The notes: a model not told the origin generated them from the letters alone. 64,000 nt of DNA from Micromonospora aurantiaca ATCC 27029 (GCF_000145235.1 NC_014391.1:6616001-6680000); one strand, 5' to 3'. Positions 51,220 to 60,960 are shown, numbered from the stretch's first letter. A program made the numbers and translations.

Positions 51220-54200
51220 ATGCGTGCGGACGGGACGACAACGTCGCCGACGGGGACGGACACCCCCGCCCGGGAGACCGGCCGTGCCCGGCAGACGGCG
51301 CGACGGTTCCGGCACCTGACGATCTGCCTCGCGCTCACCGCCCTCGCCTTCCAGCAGGCGCCCGGGCAGGTCGTACCGGACACGAAGGTCGACCTGAACG
51401 TCAATCCGGCGGGGTGGCTGCTGCGCTCGCTGCACCTGTGGGATCCCACCGGCACGTTCGGCCAGCTCCAGAACCAGGCGTACGGATATCTCTGGCCGAT
51501 GGGCCCGTTCTTCCTGCTCGGGACGGAACTGGGCATCGCGCCGTGGATCGTCCAGCGGCTCTGGTGGGCGCTGCTGTTCTGCGTCGCGTACCTCGGTGTG
51601 GTGCGGCTGGCGGGCCGGCTCGGCATCGGCAGCCCCGCCGGCCGGATGATCGCCGGTGTCGCGTTCGCGCTGTCCCCGCGCATCCTGACCCAGCTCGGCT
51701 GGTCGTCGGTGGAGTCCTGGCCCAGCGCCGTCGCGCCGTGGGTGCTCATCCCGCTCGTGGGACTCGCCCGGGGCGCCCGGCTGCGCCGCGCGGTCGCCGG
51801 GTCGGCGGTCGCCGTCGCCTGCGCGGGCGGCGTCAACGCCACAGCCGTCGCCGCCGTGGTGCCGCTCGCCCTGCTCTGGCTCGCCACGCTCCGGCCGTTG
51901 CGCCGCCGCGTCACCGCCCTCGCGGCCTGGTGCGGCGCGGTCGCCCTGGCCACCGCGTGGTGGCTGATCCCGCTGCTGGTCCTCGGCCGGTACAGCCCGC
52001 CGTTCCTGGACTACATCGAGACCGCCCGCAACACCACCAGCGTCACCGACGCGGTGACGACGCTGCGCGGCGCCTCCTACTGGGTCGCGTACCTGGCGTC
52101 CCCGTTCGGCGCGAACATCCCGGCCGGCGCCCGGCTGGCCAACGACACGCTGCTCGTGATGGCCACCCTGGCGGTGGCCGCGCTCGGGGTGCTCGGCCTG
52201 TCCCGGCGCGGGATGCCGCACCGCCGGTTCCTCATCACCGGTCTGCTGCTCGGCGTCGCGCTCGTCGGTCTCGGGCACACCGGCGACCTGCCGAACATCC
52301 TCGCCGGGCCGCAGCAGCAGTTCCTCGACGGCATCGGCGCCCCGCTGCGCAACGTGCACAAGTTCGACGTGCTGCTGCGCCTGCCGCTGGCGCTCGGCCT
52401 GGCGCACCTGGTCAGCCTCGCCGTACGCGCGGCCCGGACCGCGCCCGAGCAGCGCCGTGGCCGCGCCACGGCCCGGGCCTGGCTCACCGCCGGCACCGCG
52501 ATGGTCGCGGTCGCAGGCGTCGCCTCACCGGCGCTCGCCGGTGGCCTGGCCACGCCGGGCGCGGTGAAGGACGTGCCGGGCTACTGGCACGAGGCCACCG
52601 ACTGGCTGGACGCGAACACCGGACGCGGGCGCGTGCTCGTCGTCCCCGGCGCGCGCTTCCCCGTGTACGACTGGGGCAGCACCACCGACGAGATCGCCCA
52701 GCCGCTGCTGGACAGCCGGTGGGCGGTCCGCAACGCCATCCCGTTCACCCCGCCCGCCACGATCCGGCTGCTGGACGCGATCGAGTCGACGCTCGCCACC
52801 GGCGCCGGTTCGGCGGGCCTGGCCGACCTGCTCGCCCGCTCCGGGATCAGCCACGTCCTGTTCCGCGCCGACCTCGACCACGGCCGCTCGGACACGGCCC
52901 GCCCCGCGGTCGTCCGGCAGGCGCTGGAACGCTCGCCCGGCCTGACCCGCGTGGTGTCCTTCGGCCCGGTGCGCGGCGGCTCCGACGCCCCTGACGAGTT
53001 CCGCGACCAGGGCCTGGACGTGCCCGGGCGGGCGCTTGAGGTGTACCGGGTGGACCGCGCCGTCCAGCCGGTGGTCGCGTACGACCGCGACGACGTGACC
53101 ACCGTCGTCGGCGGTCCCGAGTCGCTGCTCGACCTGGCCGCCTCGGGCCAGCTCGGCGCCGCGCCCACGATCCTGGCCGGCGACGCGAAGGCCGGTGAGA
53201 CCACCGGGCGGGTCGTGATGACCGACGGGCTGCGGAGGCGCGACGTCTCGTTCGGCCGGCTGCGCGACAACTCCTCCCAGACGCTCACCGCCGACGACAC
53301 CTTCGCGGTGTCCGCGCCCGCGCACGACTACCTGCCCGACTGGGGGCCGGAGTGGTCGACCGTCGCGCGCTTCGAGGGCATCAGCGGGATCCGCGCCTCC
53401 ACCGCCCGCTCCCAGATCGACGCGACCGGCGGCACCCGGCCCGAATACCAGCCGTACGCGGCGATGGACGGGAACACCGCCACATCCTGGCGGTCGGCGC
53501 CGCACTCACGCAGCGACAGGCAGTGGATCGAGGTGAACCTGGCGAACCCGACCCGGGTCACCCGGGTGGAGGTCTGGTTCGACCTGAAGGCCGACGCCCT
53601 GCCCACCACAGTCACCGTGACCGCCGGATACGAGAGCCGCACCGTCGAGCAGTTCGGTGACCACATGGTCTTCGAGCTGCCCGGCGTGCACGCCACACGC
53701 AAGGTCGAGGTATCAGTGGACGCCGCGTTCGACCTGCGCCCGTTCGGCGACAAGACGGTCGGCATCACCGAGATCAAGATCCCAGGTGTCCAGACCAGCC
53801 GGACCCTCCAGCTGCCCGCCGCCCCCGCCACCGACCAGCCCGCAGGCGTGGTCGTGTCGGCGGCCCCGTCCACGCCCGCCTGCTTCACCGTCGACGGCCG
53901 CCCCCGCTGCTCCACCGACGCGATCCGCGGCTCGGAGGACGCCTCCACCATCGACCGCACCTTCACACTGCCGGTGGCCGGGACGTACGACGCGAAGCTG
54001 TGGGCGCGGCCGACCCCCGGCCCGGAGCTGAACGCCGCTCTGGACAAGCTGGTCGCCGACGCCCAGCCGTTGCGCCTCGCGCCGCAGGTCACCGCGTCCT
54101 CGACGGCGGTGCCCGACCCGGCCGGCCGGCCCGGCGCGGTCCTCGACGGAAACCCCGCCACGAGCTGGTCACCGGCGCTCAACGACGAGGCGCCGATCCT

Positions 54201-55851
54201 GCGCCTCACCTGGCTCGAACCGCAGGTCATCAGCCGGATCCGGTTCACCGTCGAGGAGGGGACCGCCGCCACCCGGATCGGCAGCGTCCGCGTGGTCGGC
54301 AACGACGGGTTCCGCAGCAACCTGCTCACCAACGACGGCGTGCTCACGCTCGACCCGCCGATGCGGACCGACTCGATCACCATCCAGTTCCTCGACAAGC
54401 CGTCCGCCACCAGCACCGACCCGTACGGCCTGCGGCTGCCCGAGCCGCTGCCCATCGCTGTCGGCGAGGTGACGGTGCTGCCCCTCGGCACCACTGTCGC
54501 ACCCCGCCCGGAGACGCCGCTGAAGCTGGCCTGCGGCTCCGGCCCGACGCTCCAGGTCGGCTCGTCCCGGATCACCACCACGCTCACCGGCACCGTCCGC
54601 GACCTGCTGGAGCTGCGCGAGATGCCAGTCACCGCCTGCGGCCGGACCACGCCCAAGCAGCTCGACCTGGGTAGCGGCGAGCACCGCCTCGTCACCACCG
54701 CGAGCACGCTCGCCACCGCCACCCGCGTCGCGCTGACGCCACGGACCGCGACGCCCGCCGCGGAGGCCACCGCCGGCGACATCGAGGTGGGTTCCTGGTC
54801 GGCCACCGAGCGGCGGGTACGGGTGTCCGAGCACTCCGTCGACCGGGTGCTCGCGGTGCGGGAGAACACCAACACCGGCTGGCAGGCGACCATCGGCGGC
54901 ACGACGCTCACCCCGCTCGTGGTGGACGGCTGGCAGCAGGGCTGGATCCTGCCCGCCGGTGTCTCCGGGGACGTGGTGCTGCGCTTCACGCCGGACACCC
55001 CGTACCGGATGGGTCTGCTGCTCGGCGGCGTCCTGCTGGCGGTGGTGGTGCTGCTCGCGGTGCTGCCCGATCGCCGGCCCGCCGGGGATCGCGCGGTCGT
55101 CGTCGCACCGGCGGCCCGGCGACGGCTCACCCGCTCGCTGCCGCTGCTCGCAGTCGGCGCCGCCGCGCTCGTGCTCCACAGCGGTCTGCTCGGCGCCCTG
55201 CTGGTCGCAGCGGGCTTCATGCTCGCCGTACCCGGGCCGCGTCGCCTGCCGTGGACCAGTGACCCCCGGCGGGTCAGGAGGATCGCCCGGGCGGCCGAGA
55301 CGTGGCTCCCCGGCGCGCTGGTGGCGCTGGCCGGGTGGGTCCATCTGGAATCGGGCGACCGGCACACCGACGTGCTGCCGCAACTCCTGACGGTCGCCGC
55401 CCTGGGCGCGCTCTGGCTCTCCACGACCGCCCGCCGGCGGCCCGTACGCCGGACCAGGCCCACCTCGGCGGCGGCCCCGGCCGTGCCGGCCCCCCGGACG
55501 CCGGAGCCGGCCACGCAGCCGACGCCCGTCCCCGCCCTCGCCGCCGCGGCCGTCGCCGCTCCCGCCGCCCTCGCCGGTCCAGGCACGGGTCCGGGCCGAT
55601 GGCCGGACCTCGACGTCGAGCCGGGTCCGGACCGAGACGCGGACCGCGATACCGAGCCGGGCCCGAGCCTGGGGCCGGACCGCGACGAGCCGGCCACGGA
55701 CCGGGACGCGGGCCGAGGGCCGGACGGCGAGGCCGAGCCGGATACGAACCTGGACGGTCGCGCCGAGCCCGACTCGGACGGGCGGCCGGCACCGGACGTC
55801 GCGCCGGGGCCGGAGGACGGCCCGGCGTCCCGCGTCTCGGAGATCACGTGA
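51220..55851 (+). CDS. AftD-like alpha-arabinofuranosyltransferase (DUF3367)
   Basis: A 1543-residue membrane protein. About 11 N-terminal segments carry VVPDTKVDLNVNPAGWLLRS, the AftD opening with catalytic-type Asp, and SLHLWDPTGTFGQLQNQAYG. A large extracellular part follows with two discoidin/CBM-like modules (YQPYAAMDGNTATSWRS near residue 745; AVLDGNPATSWSP near residue 971). Three further membrane segments lie near residues 1265-1390. The last 120 residues are a PGPDRD/PD-rich disordered tail. AftD branches arabinan with polyprenyl-phosphate arabinose. The exact linkage here is inference. Confidence 0.85.
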   Translation: MRADGTTTSPTGTDTPARETGRARQTARRFRHLTICLALTALAFQQAPGQVVPDTKVDLNVNPAGWLLRSLHLWDPTGTFGQLQNQAYGYLWPMGPFFLLGTELGIAPWIVQRLWWALLFCVAYLGVVRLAGRLGIGSPAGRMIAGVAFALSPRILTQLGWSSVESWPSAVAPWVLIPLVGLARGARLRRAVAGSAVAVACAGGVNATAVAAVVPLALLWLATLRPLRRRVTALAAWCGAVALATAWWLIPLLVLGRYSPPFLDYIETARNTTSVTDAVTTLRGASYWVAYLASPFGANIPAGARLANDTLLVMATLAVAALGVLGLSRRGMPHRRFLITGLLLGVALVGLGHTGDLPNILAGPQQQFLDGIGAPLRNVHKFDVLLRLPLALGLAHLVSLAVRAARTAPEQRRGRATARAWLTAGTAMVAVAGVASPALAGGLATPGAVKDVPGYWHEATDWLDANTGRGRVLVVPGARFPVYDWGSTTDEIAQPLLDSRWAVRNAIPFTPPATIRLLDAIESTLATGAGSAGLADLLARSGISHVLFRADLDHGRSDTARPAVVRQALERSPGLTRVVSFGPVRGGSDAPDEFRDQGLDVPGRALEVYRVDRAVQPVVAYDRDDVTTVVGGPESLLDLAASGQLGAAPTILAGDAKAGETTGRVVMTDGLRRRDVSFGRLRDNSSQTLTADDTFAVSAPAHDYLPDWGPEWSTVARFEGISGIRASTARSQIDATGGTRPEYQPYAAMDGNTATSWRSAPHSRSDRQWIEVNLANPTRVTRVEVWFDLKADALPTTVTVTAGYESRTVEQFGDHMVFELPGVHATRKVEVSVDAAFDLRPFGDKTVGITEIKIPGVQTSRTLQLPAAPATDQPAGVVVSAAPSTPACFTVDGRPRCSTDAIRGSEDASTIDRTFTLPVAGTYDAKLWARPTPGPELNAALDKLVADAQPLRLAPQVTASSTAVPDPAGRPGAVLDGNPATSWSPALNDEAPILRLTWLEPQVISRIRFTVEEGTAATRIGSVRVVGNDGFRSNLLTNDGVLTLDPPMRTDSITIQFLDKPSATSTDPYGLRLPEPLPIAVGEVTVLPLGTTVAPRPETPLKLACGSGPTLQVGSSRITTTLTGTVRDLLELREMPVTACGRTTPKQLDLGSGEHRLVTTASTLATATRVALTPRTATPAAEATAGDIEVGSWSATERRVRVSEHSVDRVLAVRENTNTGWQATIGGTTLTPLVVDGWQQGWILPAGVSGDVVLRFTPDTPYRMGLLLGGVLLAVVVLLAVLPDRRPAGDRAVVVAPAARRRLTRSLPLLAVGAAALVLHSGLLGALLVAAGFMLAVPGPRRLPWTSDPRRVRRIARAAETWLPGALVALAGWVHLESGDRHTDVLPQLLTVAALGALWLSTTARRRPVRRTRPTSAAAPAVPAPRTPEPATQPTPVPALAAAAVAAPAALAGPGTGPGRWPDLDVEPGPDRDADRDTEPGPSLGPDRDEPATDRDAGRGPDGEAEPDTNLDGRAEPDSDGRPAPDVAPGPEDGPASRVSEIT

Positions 55852-57131
55852 GCGAGGGCCGGCCGGGCCCGCAGCCGGCGGACGGCCGGAGGACCGGGCT
55901 GGGAGCGGCGGGCGTCGCCGTCACGCTCGCCGGTGTGCTGGTCAACGGCCTGGCCTACCTGGTGCCGGTACTCGCCGCCCGGAAGCTCGACGCGGACGAC
56001 CTCGGCGCGCTCGCCACCGCCCTCGGCCTCGTGGCCATCGCCGGTGTGCCGGGGCTCGGCCTGCAACTCGCGGTCGCCGTGCACCACGCCCGGCACGGCC
56101 CGTCCGACACCCGGCGGCTCACCGTGCTGACCGCCGCCCTCTGCGCGGGGGCGCTGCTGGTGGCGACGCCGGTGCTCGTCGCCGCGCTGGACCTGCCGGC
56201 GGTGGTACCGGCGCTGCTGGCCGTCACCACGGCCTCGGTGGTGCTCTCGTCGCGCTCGCTCGGCGAACTGCAGGGCGGTCAGCGCTTCCTGCGGCTCGCC
56301 GCCGCGATGGCGCTGCTGGCCGCCGCGCGCTACGGCGGGGTGATCGTGGGGCTGCTGCTCGGCGCGGGCCTGACCGGCGCGCTCGCGATCGGTGCGCTCA
56401 CCGCCGCGCTGGCGCCACCGGCGCTGGCCTGGCTCACCGGTACGCCCCGGCGTCCCTCGGCCGCCCCGCGCCTGACCGTCGCCCAGGTGACCGCCGGGTG
56501 CGGGGCGACGCTGGCGATGCTCGTCGTCTCCTACGCCGATCTGCTCCTGGCCCGGCAACTGCTGCCGCCGTCGGGTTCCGGGGCGTACTCGGTGGGGACC
56601 GTCCTGACCAAGGGCGCGCTCTGGGCGCCGCAGGTCGCCGCCGTCCTCGCCCTGCCACGCCTGGCCCGCGGGGACCGCCGCAGCCGCACGGTCGCGCTCG
56701 CGGTGACGGGTGCCTGCGGCCTGGTCCTGGTGGGCGCGTCGGCAGTCGCCGGCGGGCTGGCCTTCCGGCTCGTCGGCGGACCCGACTACACGGCGCTCGG
56801 CCGGTACGCGCCGCTGTTCGCCGCCGTCGGCGCGCTCTACGCGGTGACGTTCGTTCTGCTCAACGACCGTCTCGCCGGAGGCGTCAGGTGGCCGGCAGCA
56901 CCGCTGTGGCTGGGCACCGGCGCGCTGGTGACCGTTGCCGCGATCGTGCGTCCGCGTACCGTCGGCGGTCTCGTCGTCGCGGCGCTCGCCACGGCCGTGG
57001 TCACGACACTGCTGATGGCCGTGCCGGCGACTCGGCGCCCAGCCAGTCACCCAGCAACAGGTGATCGATCGAGTCCACCCGGCCCAGCGACCGACCGGAC
57101 GCGATCCGCTCCCGCAGCTCCGCCCGGGTGA
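55848..57131 (+). CDS. Polysaccharide flippase-like membrane protein
   Basis: A 427-residue protein with about 12 membrane segments, starting with GTG at 55848 that overlaps the AftD stop (GTGA). Features fit the Wzx/MATE-like flippase group: GVLVNGLAYLVPVLAARKLD, LSSRSLGELQGGQRFLRLAA and YADLLLARQLLPPSGSGAYS. It probably moves lipid-linked glycan across the membrane for the AftD-like enzyme. Its last 43 codons overlap the opposite-strand nudC gene by 131 bases, and the tail (RPASHPATGDRSSPPGPATD) is not membrane-like, so the true end may have been altered. Confidence 0.83.
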   Translation: MSEGRPGPQPADGRRTGLGAAGVAVTLAGVLVNGLAYLVPVLAARKLDADDLGALATALGLVAIAGVPGLGLQLAVAVHHARHGPSDTRRLTVLTAALCAGALLVATPVLVAALDLPAVVPALLAVTTASVVLSSRSLGELQGGQRFLRLAAAMALLAAARYGGVIVGLLLGAGLTGALAIGALTAALAPPALAWLTGTPRRPSAAPRLTVAQVTAGCGATLAMLVVSYADLLLARQLLPPSGSGAYSVGTVLTKGALWAPQVAAVLALPRLARGDRRSRTVALAVTGACGLVLVGASAVAGGLAFRLVGGPDYTALGRYAPLFAAVGALYAVTFVLLNDRLAGGVRWPAAPLWLGTGALVTVAAIVRPRTVGGLVVAALATAVVTTLLMAVPATRRPASHPATGDRSSPPGPATDRTRSAPAAPPG

Positions 57132-57946
57132 ACCAGCGCGCCTCCAGCAGCTCCACCCCGTCGACGCGGACCTGCTCGGAGGTGGCGACGGCCCGGAAAC
57201 CCACCATCAGGCCAGCCGGGAACGGCCACGCCTGCGACCCCTGGTAGGTCACGTCGGTGACTGTCACCCCCGCCTCCTCCGCCAGCTCCCGGCGGACCGC
57301 GTCCTCCAGGCTCTCACCGACCTCGACGAAGCCGGCGAGCGTCGAATACGCCCCCTCGGCCGCGCCCGCGTGCCGGGCCAGCAAGCAGCGCCCCGGCGGG
57401 CCGGGTGCCTCGACGAGCACGATGACAGGCTGGCTCGATCCGGGGGAACAGCAGCCGCCCGCACTCCGCGTCCGCGCAGGTCCGGACGTGTCCGCCGCCA
57501 CCGGCCACCGCCGCCGCGCCGCACGCGCCGCAGTATCGCTGCTGCCGGTGCCACAGCAGCAACCCCCGGGCGTACGCCTGGACGGCCGCCCCGGCCGGGT
57601 CGAGCCGGCCGGCCAGCGCCCGCAGGTCGGCCGCCCGCGTCGCGGCGGCCGCCTCCACAGCGGCCCGCTCGCCCAGCGCGGACAAATCGACGGCGAACAC
57701 CGCGGCGTCCCCGTCGACCCCGAGGAAGACGGTCTCGCCCGCCGCGGCCCGGACGGTCGACGCCCGCTCACCGGTGAGCCGGACCGGGCCGTCCCCGTCG
57801 ACCAGGCAGCGGTCCCGCCACAGCGGCAGCACGACGCTCGCCGGGTCGGTCAGCCGCTCGGCCAGCCAGTCCGCGTCGGCGCGCCGCGCCGCCGCCCGGT
57901 CCAGCCATCCGCCGCCGTACGCCGGCACCCGATCCTGTGTCCGCAC
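57001..57946 (-). pseudogene. nudC: NADH pyrophosphatase NudC, frameshifted
   Basis: The two halves of a NudC protein are in different frames. The N-terminal half from GTG 57946 includes the zinc ribbon CGACG, later CADAECGRLLFPRIEPA. The C-terminal half continues with VIVLVEAPGPPGRCLLARHA and a full Nudix box (AGFVEVGESLEDAVRREL, then AEEAG). One extra base (A at 57427 on the plus strand) separates PRIEPA from VIVLVE. Removing it gives one 314-residue frame of normal NudC length. It is either a real mutation or a sequencing error. Confidence 0.85.
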
Positions 57947-58126
57947 CAGCTCACCGTGCCACGATCCGCACCGCGGCACCGCCCCGAAACGGGTGATCGG
58001 TGCGACACCGGCGGTCAACCGACACGACCGCCGGACCGGACACTCCCGGCGGGCCCGAGCGTTGGTTACCGTAGGTGTCTCCCGCGGGGGAAGCGGTCCC
58101 CGCGTGTACTTCCGATCGAGGTTGCA

Positions 58127-59950
58127 GTGACGATGTACGGCGAGAAGATGCCGGCTGCCGACGACCGTCCCACCATCAAGGTGGCGGCGGTGAGCTGGCC
58201 CGGCGTCGAGATGGAGCCGGTCGCCACACCACCCGGGGGCGGCGCGGCCAAGCCGACACGCTCGCGACGGGCCCGGCTGCTGCTGGCCGGAGGGATCGTC
58301 GCGGCCGTGCTCGCCGGCGGCGTCGGCCTGGGCGCCTACGCGTACGCCGGTGACGTGCCCCGCGGCACCACGGTGCTCGGCACCGAGCTGGGCGGGCGGA
58401 GCCGCGCGGAGGCGGCCCAGGCGCTCCGCGCCGAGCTGGAACGCCGGGCCGACAAGTTGGACGCCCCGCTCGCGGTCGCAGTCGGTGAGAACAAGGCCGA
58501 GCTGAAGCCGTCCGAGGTGGGGCTCGCCATCGACGTGGACGCGACGGTGGCGGCGGCTGCCGAGGCCGACGCGCACGCGGTGAGCCGGCTCGTCGGCTCC
58601 CGGGCGGTCGAGCCGGTGGTGACCGTCGACCAGGCCAAGCTTGGGGCGGCCCTGCGCAAGGTGATGGGCGCGCAGGGGCGTGAGATGACCATGCCGGCGA
58701 TCATCTGGACCGGGACCACACCGAAGCCGGTCTACCCGAAGCCGGCGCTGACGATCGACACCGATGGCGCCACCTCGGTGGTGAAGGCCGGCTGGCTGGC
58801 CGCCGAGCCGGTCACCGTGCCGCTCGTCGAGAAGTGGCCGGCCACCACCCGCGAGGAGGTGGACCGGCTCGTCGCCGAGCTGGCCCGGCCCGCGGTGGCC
58901 GCACCGGTCACGCTCACCACCGACGGCGGCTCGGTCACCGTCCCGCCCGCCGCCATCGCCCGGTCGCTGCGCTTCTCCGCCGACGACGCCGGCACGCTCA
59001 CCCCGAAGGTCGACGTCAAGCGGCTGCGTACCGCACTGGGGGACCGGCTGACGAAGCTCGAGGTCGAGCCGCGGGACGCCGGACTGACCATCAGCGGCGG
59101 CAAGCCGAAGGTGCTGCCCAGCAAGCCCGGACGCCAGGTCGACGCCGCCGCGCTCGGCCCGGCGCTGCTCGCGGTGCTGCCGAAGACCGAGGGCCGTACG
59201 GTGACCGCCGAGCTGAAGCCGGCCGCCCCCGAGCTGACCGAGGCGGAGCTGGCGAAGCTCGGCATCAAGGAGCGGGTGTCGACGTTCACCACCCAATTCA
59301 CCGGCGGCCTCTCGTCGCCGCGCAGCCAGAACATCGTCCGTGCGGCGAAGGACGTGGACGGCGCGCTGGTGAAGCCGGGCGAGACGTTCTCGCTCAACGG
59401 GCACACCGGCGAACGCGGCTACGACCAGGGATACAAGGACGCGCCGACGATCGTTGGCGGAAAGCTGGTGCCGGGCGTCGGCGGCGGTGTCTCCCAGTTC
59501 ACCACCACGCTGTTCAACGCCACCTACTACGCCGGGCTGGAGGACGTCGAGCACAAGCCGCACTCGTTCTACTTCAGCCGATACCCGGCGGTGATCGAGT
59601 CCACCATCTACTGGCCTCAGCTCGACTTCAAGTTCCGCAACAACACGCCGTACGGCGTCCTGATCGACACGTCGTACACGTCCAACTCGATCACCGTCTC
59701 GATCTGGAGCACCAAGATCTACGACAGCGTGAAGACCGAGTACGGCCCGCGCCGCAACATCACCCAGCCGAAGACGGTCTACCTGACGCCGGGTCCGACC
59801 TGCATCGCCGCCGCTGGCGCTGTCGGGTTCGCCCAGGACGCGTTCCGGGTCATCAAGAAGGACGGCAAGGTGTTCAAGCGGGAGAAGTTCAGCTGGCGCT
59901 ACGACGCCGAGCCGCGGTTCATCTGCGCCCCGAAGCCGGGCGACGACTGA
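58127..59950 (+). CDS. VanW-family protein with peptidoglycan-binding-like repeats
   Basis: A 607-residue protein. GTG at 58127 has GAGG five bases upstream; ATG at 58133 is the alternative. A cytoplasmic start of about 48 residues is followed by one membrane segment (RLLLAGGIVAAVLAGGVGLG), two YoaR-like PG_binding_4 repeats (VPRGTTVLGTELGGRSRAEA; VTVPPAAIARSLRFSADDAG) and a VanW domain from about residue 383 (STFTTQFTGGLSSPRSQNIV; GVGGGVSQFTTTLFNATYYA). It is an outward-facing wall-associated protein whose reaction is unknown. It is divergent from nudC. Confidence 0.9.
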   Translation: MTMYGEKMPAADDRPTIKVAAVSWPGVEMEPVATPPGGGAAKPTRSRRARLLLAGGIVAAVLAGGVGLGAYAYAGDVPRGTTVLGTELGGRSRAEAAQALRAELERRADKLDAPLAVAVGENKAELKPSEVGLAIDVDATVAAAAEADAHAVSRLVGSRAVEPVVTVDQAKLGAALRKVMGAQGREMTMPAIIWTGTTPKPVYPKPALTIDTDGATSVVKAGWLAAEPVTVPLVEKWPATTREEVDRLVAELARPAVAAPVTLTTDGGSVTVPPAAIARSLRFSADDAGTLTPKVDVKRLRTALGDRLTKLEVEPRDAGLTISGGKPKVLPSKPGRQVDAAALGPALLAVLPKTEGRTVTAELKPAAPELTEAELAKLGIKERVSTFTTQFTGGLSSPRSQNIVRAAKDVDGALVKPGETFSLNGHTGERGYDQGYKDAPTIVGGKLVPGVGGGVSQFTTTLFNATYYAGLEDVEHKPHSFYFSRYPAVIESTIYWPQLDFKFRNNTPYGVLIDTSYTSNSITVSIWSTKIYDSVKTEYGPRRNITQPKTVYLTPGPTCIAAAGAVGFAQDAFRVIKKDGKVFKREKFSWRYDAEPRFICAPKPGDD

Positions 59951-59963
59951 TCCACGAGACGCA

Positions 59964-59999
59964 GAAAGGCCCCGCCGGACGTATCCGGCGGGGCCTTTC
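59964..59999. terminator. 16-bp hairpin between VanW and F420-reductase-like genes
   Basis: GAAAGGCCCCGCCGGA (59964-59979) is exactly complementary to 59984-59999 around a CGTA loop, with AAA and TTT at the ends. It is a classic two-way terminator for convergent genes. Confidence 0.88.
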
Positions 60000-60008
60000 C
60001 CATGATTC

Positions 60009-60635
60009 TCACGGCCGTGCCGCGGCCAGCCCTTCGCGTACGCCGTCGGCGTCCCGGTCGGTGCCGTAGACGGGCGTGTCCGGCTGCTGCCGCCAGCTCT
60101 CGTCCAGGGTGCCCGCGTCGACCGGGTCGAAGCCCAGCTCGTCCACCAGCCCCATCACGATCCGCTTGGCGTCCGCGTCGTCACCGGCCACCGGCAGCGC
60201 GATCCGGCCCGCCGTACCCGCCGGCTTGCCCTCGTCCATCAGGTGCGCGGCCTGGATGTTGTTGAAGACCTTCACCACCCGGGCGCCCTTGAGGTGATCG
60301 GCGGTCCAGCGGCTGGAGCTGAGACTGCGGTCCAGCAGCTCGGGGATGTCCCCGTCCCGCTGGGGGTAGTAGTTGTCGGCGTCGACCACCAGCTTGCCGT
60401 CGAAGAGCGCCGCGGGGAGCTGCGGCACCGCCTTCAGCGGGATCGCGATGACCACCAGCTCGGCGCCCTGCACGGCCTCCTCCACCGACACCGCCCGGGC
60501 GCCGGTCTCGGCGGCGAGGTCGGTCAGGCTCTGCGGCCCGCGGGAGTTGGCCACCGCGACGTCGTGACCGAGTGAACGCAGACGACGGGTGAGGGTGCCC
60601 CCGATGTGCCCCGACCCGATGATTCCGATCTCCAT
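60009..60635 (-). CDS. F420-dependent NADP reductase-like protein
   Basis: A 208-residue Rossmann-fold protein. ATG at 60635 (MEIGIIGSGHIGGTLTRRL) follows AGGAGT; a GTG two codons earlier overlaps that site. The nucleotide motif GSGHIGG and NSRG phosphate-binding loop suggest NADP binding. VVIAIPLKAVPQLP and VDADNYYPQRDG suit the F420/NADP oxidoreductase family. Redox exchange between NADPH and F420 is likely but could be a related imine or ketone reductase. Confidence 0.8.
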   Translation of the reverse strand: MEIGIIGSGHIGGTLTRRLRSLGHDVAVANSRGPQSLTDLAAETGARAVSVEEAVQGAELVVIAIPLKAVPQLPAALFDGKLVVDADNYYPQRDGDIPELLDRSLSSSRWTADHLKGARVVKVFNNIQAAHLMDEGKPAGTAGRIALPVAGDDADAKRIVMGLVDELGFDPVDAGTLDESWRQQPDTPVYGTDRDADGVREGLAAARP

Positions 60636-60795
60636 GCCCACTCCTGTACCCCGTGCGGTCGGACCCGATCACGGTCCCGGCGTACGACACGTCACGTTTC
60701 GCGCCGCCCAGCCGGCGGGCGATCGTGCGTCGACGGTCCCGGCTCGACGGTACGAGACCGAGGCGGTCCGTCGTGGTGTTTTCCGGGGGGCAACG

Positions 60796-60834
60796 CAATT
60801 CAGGGCCACCCCGGTTGGGGGTGGCCCTGAATTG
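60796..60834 (-). terminator. rRNA operon terminator
   Basis: CAATTCAGGGCCACCCC (60796-60812) is exactly complementary to 60818-60834 around a five-base loop. It lies directly after the 5S gene on the minus strand. Confidence 0.88.
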
Positions 60835-60841
60835 GAAGATT

Positions 60842-60960
60842 GTCCGGCGGTGTCCTACTCTCCCACACCCTCCCGAGTGCAGTACCATCGGCGCTGGAGG
60901 GCTTAGCTTCCGGGTTCGGAATGTGACCGGGCGTTTCCCCTCCGCCATGACCGCCGTAAC
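60842..60960 (-). rRNA. rrf: 5S ribosomal RNA
   Basis: The minus strand reads GTTACGGCGGTCATGGCGGA at its 5' end and GGACACCGCCGGAC at its 3' end, which pair as helix I. The loop sequence CCGAACCCGGAAGCTAAGCC is the conserved 5S middle. The length is about 119 bases; ends are estimated to within a few bases. Confidence 0.95.

Noticed and set aside
53328..57050. A 1240-codon open frame on the minus strand opposite the AftD-like and flippase genes
   Set aside because: It is the mirror of real genes in high-GC DNA: no family motifs, Arg/Ser/Gly-rich, and both plus-strand genes have clear membrane and catalytic features.
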